From Stenotrophomonas_A sp035539015 (GTDB taxonomy: Bacteria > Pseudomonadota > Gammaproteobacteria > Xanthomonadales > Xanthomonadaceae), in NCBI GenBank assembly GCA_035539015.1, contig DATLJF010000132.1, positions 1 through 6,481 of the forward strand: a stretch of 6,481 nt of DNA. The letters run 5' to 3'. Positions 1 through 5,436 of the stretch are shown here, in pieces. A model generated the notes under the pieces. The model had not been told where the DNA came from and did no database searches. It was given only the letters and a program-made list of their open reading frames with translations. Position 1 is the stretch's first letter. The number at the start of each line of letters is the position of its first letter. A program made the position numbers and the translations under genes.

Positions 1-81
1 ATCGGCGCCGATGCGCAGGTCCGCATCGAACTGGCGGCCTTCATTGACGAGGCGGGCGTTGACGATAAGCGTTGCGGTCAT
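1..81 (-). CDS. pyrC: Dihydroorotase, N-terminal fragment (runs off left edge)
   Basis: Only the first 27 codons are present; the gene continues beyond the left edge. The translation begins MTATLIVNARLVNEG and continues with QFDADLRIGAD. This is the opening beta-strand region of the amidohydrolase-type dihydroorotases annotated in Xanthomonadaceae. The family catalyses reversible cyclisation of N-carbamoyl-aspartate to dihydroorotate, the third step of de novo pyrimidine synthesis, in the cytoplasm. The metal-binding HxH motif would lie beyond the window, so catalytic competence cannot be judged. The ATG (81-79) overlaps the yidD stop codon as ATGA, which suggests translational coupling and a shared transcript. 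The start is fixed by this overlap and by the family N terminus. Another cyclic amidohydrolase (hydantoinase or allantoinase type) cannot be excluded from so short a piece. Confidence 0.72.
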   Translation of the reverse strand, partial: MTATLIVNARLVNEGRQFDADLRIGAD

Positions 82-338
82 GGCGGGTTTCCTGAGCAGC
101 GGCAAGTGGGGCGGGCGTCGGGTACCGGGTCGAAGCCGCCCGGGTGGAAGGGGTGGCAGCGGGCCAGGCGGCGCGCGGCCAGCCAGCTGCCGCGCACGGC
201 ACCGTGCCTGGCCAGCGCGGTCATGGCGTATTCCGAGCAACTGGGCGCAAAGCGGCAGCGTGGCCCCAGTAGCGGGCTGATGAAGCGCTTGTACACGCGC
301 AGCAGGGCGATGAGCAGGTGGGCGATCACGGTCTTCAT
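78..338 (-). CDS. yidD: Membrane protein insertion efficiency factor YidD
   Basis: An 86-residue protein, the usual size for the YidD (DUF37) family. It has a hydrophobic, amphipathic N terminus (about residues 1-25) and then the family signature: GPRCRFAPSCSEYA, a short helix, and the RRLARCHPFHPGGFDPVP block. The three conserved cysteines are visible. YidD is a small membrane-associated protein that aids YidC-dependent insertion of inner-membrane proteins. It normally sits between rnpA and yidC near the origin. Here it is instead the first gene of a pair with the dihydroorotase gene, divergent from dksA. The ATG at 338 is preceded on the minus strand by AAGGCGG about ten bases upstream, a usable ribosome-binding site. 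The last few residues (CRCSGNPP) are family-variable. Identification is firm; the role is from knowledge of the family. Confidence 0.93.
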   Translation of the reverse strand: MKTVIAHLLIALLRVYKRFISPLLGPRCRFAPSCSEYAMTALARHGAVRGSWLAARRLARCHPFHPGGFDPVPDARPTCRCSGNPP

Positions 339-364
339 GATATGACAACCGCCTTAATGCGATG

Positions 365-393
365 TTGCCCCTCCCCGTTGGGTACGTTATAAA
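365..393 (+). promoter_or_regulatory. Candidate sigma70 promoter of the dksA-family gene
   Basis: A -35-like TTGCCC (365-370) and a -10-like TATAAA (388-393) are separated by exactly 17 bases and lie in the divergent yidD/dksA gap. The -10 box is followed at once by a GC-only stretch (394-400, GGCCCGC). This is the kind of discriminator found at promoters inhibited by ppGpp and DksA, so autoregulation is conceivable. The initiation site would fall near 400. The promoter call rests on consensus match and position only. Confidence 0.55.
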
Positions 394-411
394 GGCCCGC
401 TTTCCCGGGCC
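394..411 (+). promoter_or_regulatory. GC-rich hairpin in the discriminator / 5' leader of dksA
   Basis: GGCCCG (394-399) and CGGGCC (406-411) are perfect complements around a 6-base spacer. They overlap the likely transcription start and the first leader bases. A second alternative pairing, CCCGGG with CCCGGG just downstream (404-418), is possible. The element could impede promoter opening or form a 5' mRNA structure; no function is known. Confidence 0.35.
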
Positions 412-437
412 CCGGGGGAACCAAGGAAGAGCGTTTC

Positions 438-1547
438 GTGGCTGCTAAAAAACCTGCAAAGAAGGCCGTCAAGGCCGCCAAGAAAACTGCCAAGCCTGTT
501 GCGAAGAAGGCGGCGGTGAAGACCGCTGCCAAGCCGGTCGCCAAGGCTGCCAAGTCGGCCGCCAAGAAGCCGGCTGCCAAGCCGCCGGTGGCCAAGACGG
601 CGGCCGCGAAAAAGGCTGCTCCCGCCAAGAAGGCCGTGGTCGCCAAGAAGGCGGCGGCGGTCAAGACGCCCGTGAAGAAAACGGCTGCCAAGCCTGCGCC
701 GAAGCCGGTCGCCAAGCAGGCGGCCAAGGTGCCGGCCAGCAAGGCGCCGGTGCCCAAGCAGGCGACCAAGGCGGTCGCCAAGCCTGCTCCCAAGCAGGCG
801 GTCAAACCTGTCTCTCCCCCCGCACCGAAGACGGCTGCAAAGCCGGCTCCGGCCAAGACTGTTCCGGTCAAGCCCGCTTCCCAGCCTGCTTCCGCCCCGG
901 CCGCCAAGGCGACCGCAGCGAAGCCGGCGGGGCAGGCTTCGGCCCCGCAAATCAAGAATCCCGTGCCTGTTTCGAAATCCTCAGCAAAGACCCCCACCAA
1001 GACTGAATCTCCGGCCAAGCCGGCCGTGACGCGCCCGATTGGCAAGGTTGCCGTGGCCGTCGTCTCCCGGCCCGCATCCCCCGCACCGCGGACGAAGTAC
1101 AAGATCGTGGAATACAAGACCGACGAGGCCACTGGCCGCCCGATCCTGCCGAAGGGCTACAAGCCTTCGCCGGAAGAGGAATACATGAACGCGCTGCAGC
1201 AGGAATATTTCCGCCAGCGTCTGCAGCAGTGGCGCAATGATCTGGTCGAGGAATCGAAGCAGACCATTGAAAATCTGCGCGAGGAAGTGCGCGACATCGG
1301 CGACGAGGCCGAGCGTGCGACGCGCGAGACGGAAAATTCGCTGGAACTGCGTACGCGCGATCGTTACCGCAAGTTGATCGGCAAGATCGACAGTACGTTG
1401 AAGCGCCTGGAGGCCGGTGATTACGGCTACTGCGTGGATACGGGCGAGGAGATCGGCCTGGAACGGCTGGAGGCGCGCTTGACGGCTGAGCGTACTATCG
1501 ATGCGCAGGAGCGCTGGGAACATTTGCAGAAGCAGCAGGGCGATTGA
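438..1547 (+). CDS. dksA: DksA-family transcription factor with long Lys/Ala/Pro-rich N-terminal tail
   Basis: A 369-residue protein starting at GTG 438, with AAGGAAGA (423-430) seven bases upstream as ribosome-binding site. Residues 1 to about 217 are a low-complexity tail of repeated AAK, KPA, KKA and PAPK units, like histone H1 tails or AlgP. Residues 220-369 match E. coli DksA in length and order: the EEYMN entry helix, the coiled coil, the SLELRTRDR segment and the C-terminal globular end. DksA enters the RNA polymerase secondary channel and, with ppGpp, adjusts rRNA, amino-acid and stress promoters. At the coiled-coil tip D289 matches the critical Asp71, while the second acidic residue is E292 (Asp74 in E. 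coli). Of the four zinc cysteines only C332 remains; the others are T335, T353 and A356 (CxxT-x17-TxxA), as in zinc-independent DksA2-type proteins. The tail is extremely basic and could bind DNA or RNA. Xanthomonas orthologues carry similar tails, so the fusion is not an assembly artefact. Confidence 0.9.
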   Translation: MAAKKPAKKAVKAAKKTAKPVAKKAAVKTAAKPVAKAAKSAAKKPAAKPPVAKTAAAKKAAPAKKAVVAKKAAAVKTPVKKTAAKPAPKPVAKQAAKVPASKAPVPKQATKAVAKPAPKQAVKPVSPPAPKTAAKPAPAKTVPVKPASQPASAPAAKATAAKPAGQASAPQIKNPVPVSKSSAKTPTKTESPAKPAVTRPIGKVAVAVVSRPASPAPRTKYKIVEYKTDEATGRPILPKGYKPSPEEEYMNALQQEYFRQRLQQWRNDLVEESKQTIENLREEVRDIGDEAERATRETENSLELRTRDRYRKLIGKIDSTLKRLEAGDYGYCVDTGEEIGLERLEARLTAERTIDAQERWEHLQKQQGD

Positions 1548-1574
1548 TTCGCTGCTGAATTTTGTTCCGAAAAG

Positions 1575-1600
1575 AACCCGCCGATTGGCGGGTTTTTTTT
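1575..1600 (+). terminator. Intrinsic terminator of dksA
   Basis: AACCCGCC (1575-1582), a GATT loop, and GGCGGGTT (1587-1594) form a perfect 8-bp stem. It ends in a run of eight T (1593-1600), 27 bases after the dksA stop codon. This is a classic Rho-independent terminator for plus-strand transcription. The T run is followed directly by eight G. Confidence 0.92.
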
Positions 1601-1643
1601 GGGGGGGGCGCGTAGAGCTATCGGACTTTTTGTTTTTACGTGC

Positions 1644-1760
1644 GGCGTTCGGGGCCGTGCCCTTGCCCCGGGGGACGCCAAATACTGCATCCTGCGTGTC
1701 TCCTTGGGCGACGTCCATGTCGCCCAACGCCCCCGGGGCAAGGCCACGGCCCCAAACGCC
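1644..1760. repeat. Long inverted repeat with internal hairpin (left module)
   Basis: The left arm 1644-1674 and right arm 1730-1760 are reverse complements except at two positions. Between the arms lie ACGCC (1675-1679), about 24 variable bases, and the core hairpin 1704-1727, whose loop is GTCCAT. The core reads GGGCGACGTCCATGTCGCC and differs by one base from the core of the right module (read on the minus strand). A transcript could fold into a long stem with a side hairpin. Confidence 0.85.
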
Positions 1761-1792
1761 CGAGGGTGGGCCGCATTTGTGTGGGGGGAGTT

Positions 1793-1840
1793 GCCCTCAT
1801 CCGCCGCTGTCGCGGCACCTTCTCCCTGAGGGAGAAGGAC
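1793..1840. repeat. REP-like double hairpin, left copy
   Basis: GCCCTCATCC is followed by a first hairpin, GCCGC-TGTC-GCGGC (1803-1816). A second perfect 9-bp hairpin then follows, CCTTCTCCC-TGA-GGGAGAAGG (1818-1838). Sequences of this CCCTCATCC...CCTTCTCCC type are common intergenic repeats in high-GC proteobacteria, including Xanthomonadaceae. The unit has an inverted partner at 1886-1935. Confidence 0.8.
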
Positions 1841-1872
1841 GGCATGCATTTTTGAAACTGCAATGAATCGCC

Positions 1873-1888
1873 GACAGCGCCTGCTGTC
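1873..1888. repeat. Small hairpin in the centre of the inverted pair
   Basis: GACAGC (1873-1878) and GCTGTC (1883-1888) form a perfect 6-bp stem around GCCT. It sits in the 45-base centre between the two REP-like units and overlaps the start of the second one. Confidence 0.6.
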
Positions 1889-1935
1889 CTTCTCCCATTG
1901 CGGGAGAAGGTGGCCCGACAGGGCCGGATGAGGGC
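1886..1935. repeat. REP-like double hairpin, right copy (inverted)
   Basis: CCTTCTCCC (1888-1896) pairs with GGGAGAAGG (1902-1910) around ATTGC. GGCCC (1912-1916) then pairs with GGGCC (1921-1925) around GACA, and GGATGAGGGC ends the unit. It is the inverted counterpart of the unit at 1793-1840. Base changes in the smaller hairpin are compensated on both sides of the stem (GCCGC/GCGGC against GGCCC/GGGCC), which suggests that the structure is maintained. Confidence 0.8.
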
Positions 1936-1973
1936 GCTTTTCTCTCTCCCCACAAACCAGGCTGATCTGTCGG

Positions 1974-2140
1974 GTGGCCGGGGGCAGACCCTGTTCGGGA
2001 CAATTGGCGACATGGATGTCGCCCTATCGGCTACGCATTTCCCTAGCCGTTGCGACGGCATCACTTCCTTAACGGCGGACACGTTGAGGGGGCGCGGATG
2101 GGTTCACGGCGTGTCCCGAACAGGCTCTGCCCCCGGCCAC
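1974..2140. repeat. Long inverted repeat with internal hairpin (right module)
   Basis: The arms 1974-2002 and 2112-2140 are reverse complements over 29 bases with one mismatch. Just inside the left arm lies GGCGACAT-GG-ATGTCGCC (2006-2023), a perfect 8-bp hairpin. A further small hairpin, GCCGT-TGCG-ACGGC (2046-2059), lies in the spacer. The arm sequence differs from that of the left module, yet each pair of arms is almost perfectly self-complementary. Confidence 0.85.
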
Positions 2141-2175
2141 CGCACGTAAAAATCAAACAACAAAACCCAAAAACC

Positions 2176-3426
2176 CTACAACTCCCGCAAATCCAACCGC
2201 CGCAACTTAGGCGCCTTGAATGCAGTAATCCCCACCACCCCCAACGTAACGCACCCCCCCAGCACCACCGCCGGCACCAGCCCGATCAACCGCGCCATCG
2301 TGCCGTCATAAAACGCGCCCAGCTCGTTTGACGAACCGATGAAGATGCCGTTGATCGCCGACACGCGGCCACGCATCTCATCGGGCGTGGCCAGTTGCAG
2401 GATCGTCGAGCGCACGACCACGGAAACGCCGTCGCACATGCCGTAGGCCAGCAGGATCGCTGCCGATAGCCAGAAGTGCCGCGAGAGGCCGAAGGCGATC
2501 GTGCACAGGCCGAAGCCGGCGACGGCCAATAGCAGTACGCGGCCGGCGTTGTGTTGCAGCGGCCGCCGCGCTAGCCACACGCCCACCACGATCGAGCCCA
2601 GGGCCGGGGCGCCGCGCAGGATGCCCAGGCCTTCGGGGCCGTAGTGGAGGATGTCGTGGATGAAGGCGGGCAGCATCGAGACGGCGCCGCCCAGCAGTAC
2701 CGAGAACATGTCCAGCGCCATTGCGCCAAGCATGATCTGGTTGGAGAAGACGAAGCGCGCGCCTTCGGCGATGCTGCGCAGGATCGGTGCGCGGCCGGCC
2801 GGGTTGGTGGGTTCTTCCACCCGCAGCGCGAGCAGGGCCGCCATGGCGACCAGCGCGATCACCGCGGCGGTGGCGTAGGCCAGTCCCTTGCCGCCCCAAC
2901 CGACCAATACGCCGCCCAGGGCCGGGCCGATCACCATGCCGGTCTGGAACACCACGCTGCCGATGCTGGCGCCGCGCGCGTAGGCGGCGCGGGGCAGGGT
3001 GCGGGCGAACAGGGCGTTGTAGACCGGCGACAGGAACGAGCGCGCCGCGCCGGTCAGGGCGATGGCCGCGTAGATCGGCCACACGCCCTTGAAGGGTATC
3101 CAGCCCAGCGCAACGGCCATCAACACGCAGGCGGTCGCGACCAGGCCGAGGCTGGCGATGGCGCCCAGGCGGCGCCGCGGCAGGTGGTCGACCAGGTAAC
3201 CGGCAAATGGGGCGATGCAGAAGTACGGCAGGATTTCCGCCAGTCCCACCAGGCCGAGCGAGAATGGGTCGCGGGTGATCTCGTAGATGTGCCAACCCAC
3301 GGTCACCGCGACGATCTGGTAGGACAGCATCGCGCAGATGCGATGGCCCAGTACCAGGGCAAATCCGGGGTGGGAGAGCAGGGTGCGCAGGCCTGGGTCG
3401 GGAGTGGCCGGCGGCCCGGCGCTCAC
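2176..3426 (-). CDS. Major facilitator superfamily transporter (MFS_3 / EntS-like)
   Basis: A 416-residue inner-membrane protein with about twelve hydrophobic segments. Motif A of the family, GYLVDHLPRRR (residues 76-86), lies between TM2 and TM3. The segment TPDEMRGRVSAINGIF with SSNELG (about 347-370) after TM10 is typical of MFS_3 exporters related to enterobactin exporter EntS. Proton-driven efflux of a small molecule is the likely role; the substrate is not recognisable. The start is GTG at 3426, whose GTGA overlaps the sufE stop codon. The open frame extends upstream to 3714, but that stretch is Arg/Pro/Gly-rich, non-hydrophobic and lies inside sufE. The gene is the last of the cysS-sufE-MFS block. 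No clear terminator follows; the palindromic module beginning at 2152 may serve. Confidence 0.88.
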   Translation of the reverse strand: MSAGPPATPDPGLRTLLSHPGFALVLGHRICAMLSYQIVAVTVGWHIYEITRDPFSLGLVGLAEILPYFCIAPFAGYLVDHLPRRRLGAIASLGLVATACVLMAVALGWIPFKGVWPIYAAIALTGAARSFLSPVYNALFARTLPRAAYARGASIGSVVFQTGMVIGPALGGVLVGWGGKGLAYATAAVIALVAMAALLALRVEEPTNPAGRAPILRSIAEGARFVFSNQIMLGAMALDMFSVLLGGAVSMLPAFIHDILHYGPEGLGILRGAPALGSIVVGVWLARRPLQHNAGRVLLLAVAGFGLCTIAFGLSRHFWLSAAILLAYGMCDGVSVVVRSTILQLATPDEMRGRVSAINGIFIGSSNELGAFYDGTMARLIGLVPAVVLGGCVTLGVVGITAFKAPKLRRLDLREL

Positions 3427-3866
3427 TGCTGGGCCTGTGCGGTGTCGCGGATGAAGGCCAGCATCGCCGCCACGCCGTTGCTGCGGGTCGGCGAGAGGTG
3501 CCGCGACAGGCCGATGTCGGCGATGTAGCTGGGCTCGGTGGCGAGGATCTCGGCCGCACTGCGCCCGGAATAGACGCGCAACGCCAGGTAGATCAGGCCC
3601 GATACGATGGCCGAATCGCTGATGGCATGGAAATCCAGCCGCTGCGCGTTGCCCTCCGGCACGATCCAGACCATCGACTGGCAGCCGTGCAGGCGGTGTT
3701 CCTCGGTCTTCCACTGTTCCGGGAACGGCGGCAGCTTGCGGCCGAGGTCGATCAGATATTGGTAGCGCTCGGACCAGTCGCCGAAGAAGGAAAACTCTTC
3801 GGCGATGGCGGCCTGCGCTTCGGCGGCGGTGGCTTCGAACGGGAATGGGGTGGGGGAGGCAGTCAT
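3423..3866 (-). CDS. sufE: SufE-family cysteine desulfuration protein
   Basis: A 147-residue cytoplasmic protein, normal length for SufE/CsdE. The persulfide-accepting cysteine is in the HGCQSMVW motif (C62, matching Cys51 of E. coli SufE). It is followed by DSAIVSGLIYLALRVYSG and the conserved LSPTRSNG near residues 124-131. SufE takes sulfur from the SufS or CsdA cysteine desulfurase and passes it to Fe-S cluster assembly or another acceptor. Start ATG 3866 is preceded by AAAGAAGAAG; an upstream ATG at 3926 would add 20 poorly conserved-looking residues and overlap cysS, so it was not chosen. It follows cysS after 38 bases and overlaps the MFS start by 4 bases. No sufS or suf scaffold gene is in the window, so whether it serves the SUF or CSD system is open. 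Confidence 0.9.
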   Translation of the reverse strand: MTASPTPFPFEATAAEAQAAIAEEFSFFGDWSERYQYLIDLGRKLPPFPEQWKTEEHRLHGCQSMVWIVPEGNAQRLDFHAISDSAIVSGLIYLALRVYSGRSAAEILATEPSYIADIGLSRHLSPTRSNGVAAMLAFIRDTAQAQQ

Positions 3867-3904
3867 GGCTTCTTCTTTGATGCGGTGAGTCCGATGGGCG
3901 CCGG

Positions 3905-5281
3905 CTAAGCGCGCTTTCTCACCCAACGTACGCCTTGCGGCGTGTCTTCCAGGATCACGCCTTCGGCGGCGAGTTGCTCGCGCAGGGCGTCGGCCCTGGC
4001 GAAGTCGCGCGCCTGCTTGGCAGCGCCACGTTCGTCCACCAGCGCCTGGATGCGGGCGTCGTCGTCACTGTCGCCGCCGCCGCTGCCCAGCCATCGCGCC
4101 GGATCCTGCTGCAACAGGCCCAGGGCCAGGCCAGCGCCCAGCAGTTCGGCTTTGAGTTGCGCACGCGCCGCGGGATCGCCGGCCTTGCGGGCTTCGCCTG
4201 CGATGCGCGCCAGCTCGGCCATGGCCTGCGGCGTGTTGAGGTCATCGTCCAGGGCCGCCTCGACGCTGGCAGGAATCTGCGCCACGGCCTGTACATCGGC
4301 CAGATCGCGCAAGGTGCCGTAGAGCCGGTCCAGGGTGCGGATCGACTGTTCGATCAGGGCATCGGACCATTCCAGCGGCTGCCGGTAGTGGGCCGACAAC
4401 AATGCATAACGCAGCGCTTCGGGCGGATGCTTGCGCACCAGGTCGTGCACGCGCTCGATATTGCCCACCGACTTGCTCATCTTGGCGCCGCCGAAGTTGA
4501 GCATGCCGTTGTGCAGCCAGAACCGTGCGAACGGCGCGCCGCCGTGCGCGCATTCGCTCTGCGCAATCTCGTTCTCGTGGTGCGGGAACTGCAGATCGAC
4601 GCCGCCGGCATGGATGTCGATGGTCTCGCCCAGGTGGGCGGCGGCCATGGCCGAGCATTCAATGTGCCAGCCCGGCCGGCCACGGCCCCAGGGCGAATCC
4701 CAGCCCGGCAGGTCATCGCTGGAAGGCTTCCACAACACGAAATCGCCGGGATCACGCTTGTAGGGTGCCACTTCGACCCGCGCGCCAGCCAGCATTTCCT
4801 CCGGATCGCGGCGCGAAAGCTTGCCGTAGCCGGGGAAGGTGGACACGGCAAACAGCACGTGGCCTTCGGCCGCATAGGCGTGGCCGCGTTCGATCAGCTG
4901 TTCGATCATCGCCACCATTTGCGGGATGTGCGCGGTGGCGTCGGGCTGGATGTTCTGCGGGGTCACGCCCAGGGCCGCCATGTCCTCGCGGTAGGCGGCG
5001 GCGAAGCGGTCGGTGATCGCCGAGATCGGCACGCCCTGTTCGCGCGCGGCCTGGTTGATCTTGTCGTCGACGTCGGTGATGTTGCGCGCGTAGCGCAGCG
5101 CGCCGTAGCGGCGCAGCAGCAGGTCGGCGAGCACGCCGAACACCACCGGGCCACGGGCGTTGCCAATGTGCACGTAGTTGTAGACGGTGGGCCCGCACAA
5201 ATACATGGTCGGGCAGGCGGGGTCGAGGGGCGCGAACGGTTCGACCCGCCGCGTCAGGTTGTTGTGGAGGCGCAGGCTCAT
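3905..5281 (-). CDS. cysS: Cysteinyl-tRNA synthetase
   Basis: A 458-residue class I aminoacyl-tRNA synthetase that charges tRNA-Cys with cysteine in the cytoplasm. The HIGH box reads HIGN (residues 38-41) and the KMSKS loop is intact (267-271). The zinc ligands that select cysteine are all present: C29, C209, H234 and E238, almost the same numbering as in E. coli. The C-terminal part (about 310-458) is the DALR-type helical domain and small anticodon-binding end. The family N terminus is MSLRLHNNL, giving ATG 5281; an ATG two codons upstream (5287) is equally possible, since neither has a convincing Shine-Dalgarno sequence. It heads the cysS-sufE-MFS block. Confidence 0.96.
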   Translation of the reverse strand: MSLRLHNNLTRRVEPFAPLDPACPTMYLCGPTVYNYVHIGNARGPVVFGVLADLLLRRYGALRYARNITDVDDKINQAAREQGVPISAITDRFAAAYREDMAALGVTPQNIQPDATAHIPQMVAMIEQLIERGHAYAAEGHVLFAVSTFPGYGKLSRRDPEEMLAGARVEVAPYKRDPGDFVLWKPSSDDLPGWDSPWGRGRPGWHIECSAMAAAHLGETIDIHAGGVDLQFPHHENEIAQSECAHGGAPFARFWLHNGMLNFGGAKMSKSVGNIERVHDLVRKHPPEALRYALLSAHYRQPLEWSDALIEQSIRTLDRLYGTLRDLADVQAVAQIPASVEAALDDDLNTPQAMAELARIAGEARKAGDPAARAQLKAELLGAGLALGLLQQDPARWLGSGGGDSDDDARIQALVDERGAAKQARDFARADALREQLAAEGVILEDTPQGVRWVRKRA

Positions 5282-5308
5282 CGGCATCGGGGGTAGGTAA
5301 GCAGGTGG

Positions 5309-5314
5309 ATTCTA
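5309..5314 (-). promoter_or_regulatory. Possible -10 box of cysS
   Basis: On the minus strand TAGAAT (5314-5309) lies about 22-28 bases upstream of the cysS start and matches the sigma70 -10 consensus at most positions. At 17-bp spacing the -35 position (5337-5332) reads ACCTGG, which is poor. If used, the mRNA leader would be short, in keeping with the lack of a Shine-Dalgarno sequence. Confidence 0.3.
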
Positions 5315-5348
5315 GCCGTTGCAGCGCTTGCCCAGGTGCCGCAATGCG

Positions 5349-5368
5349 CCCATTCGTATCCGGATGGG
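5349..5368. repeat. Imperfect palindrome in the cysS / secreted-protein gap
   Basis: CCCATTCG (5349-5356) and CGGATGGG (5361-5368) pair at seven of eight positions, with one T-G, around TATC. The element sits in the divergent gap and could be an operator or a leader hairpin. No regulator is known for it. Confidence 0.35.
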
Positions 5369-5436
5369 TTATGTTCAGCCGCCGGGCCGGCGAGGTCCAT
5401 ACACTTGACCCACGCTTCCGAAGCCCGCTGGTGCTG

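Larger units (their letters stand above)
1633..1840 (+). repeat. Composite palindromic module, left copy
   Basis: In order, this module contains the end sequence TTTTTACGTGCGG (1633-1645) and a long inverted repeat. The repeat arms are 1644-1674 and 1730-1760, 31 bases each with two mismatches. The repeat encloses a perfect 9-bp hairpin, TTGGGCGAC / GTCGCCCAA (1704-1712 / 1719-1727). A TTTGTGTGGGG stretch follows near 1776-1786, and then a REP-like unit (1793-1840). A matching series appears in reverse between 2152 and 1886, so this is one half of an inverted pair. The repeat is seen directly; that it is a mobile or dispersed family is inference. Confidence 0.75.
1886..2152 (-). repeat. Composite palindromic module, right copy (inverted)
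   Basis: Read on the minus strand from 2152, this module contains the same ordered parts as the left copy. They are TTTTTACGTGCGG (2152-2140, identical 13 bases), a long inverted repeat (2140-2112 pairing with 2002-1974), and the GGGCGACATCCATGTCGCC core inside it. TTTGTGGGG (1956-1948), GCCCTCATCC and the double hairpin down to 1886 follow. The spacer inside the long inverted repeat is longer than in the left copy. The two copies have diverged in arm sequence but kept the order of parts. Confidence 0.72.
1601..2175. other. Non-coding gap between dksA and the MFS gene, filled with inverted repeats
   Basis: This 575-base stretch separates convergent dksA and the MFS transporter gene. Open frames crossing it on both strands are accidental: they are rich in Arg, Pro and Gly, lack ribosome-binding sites, and simply read through the palindromes. 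Nearly the whole segment 1633-2152 is explained by the inverted-repeat modules listed separately. I see no RNA gene, CRISPR or transposase in it. Position and structure suggest chromosomal repeat elements that may also act as a transcription block between the convergent genes. Confidence 0.7.

Noticed and set aside
335..1132. Long open frames on the minus strand opposite the dksA tail (265 and 187 residues)
   Set aside because: They are complements of the GCC-AAG repeats of the tail and give only Ala/Gly/Leu or Arg/Leu/Gly low-complexity sequence, with no ribosome-binding site.
1427..2082. Open frames on both strands through the dksA-MFS gap, including ones containing a GDMDVA-like peptide
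   Set aside because: They read through palindromic repeats, have Arg/Pro/Gly-rich composition and resemble no protein family. The similar peptides arise from the shared core hairpin.
2644..3528. Plus-strand open frames opposite the MFS and cysS genes (up to 453 residues)
   Set aside because: These are codon-bias shadows of high-GC genes on the other strand; the minus-strand products are clearly recognisable families.
3427..3714. N-terminal extension of the MFS gene to 3714
   Set aside because: The extra 96 residues are hydrophilic and Arg/Pro-rich, lie within sufE in another frame, and are not transporter-like. GTG 3426 with a GTGA overlap is a better start.
3867..3926. N-terminal extension of SufE to ATG 3926
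   Set aside because: It would overlap the cysS coding region by 22 bases and add residues not expected for SufE. ATG 3866 gives normal family length.
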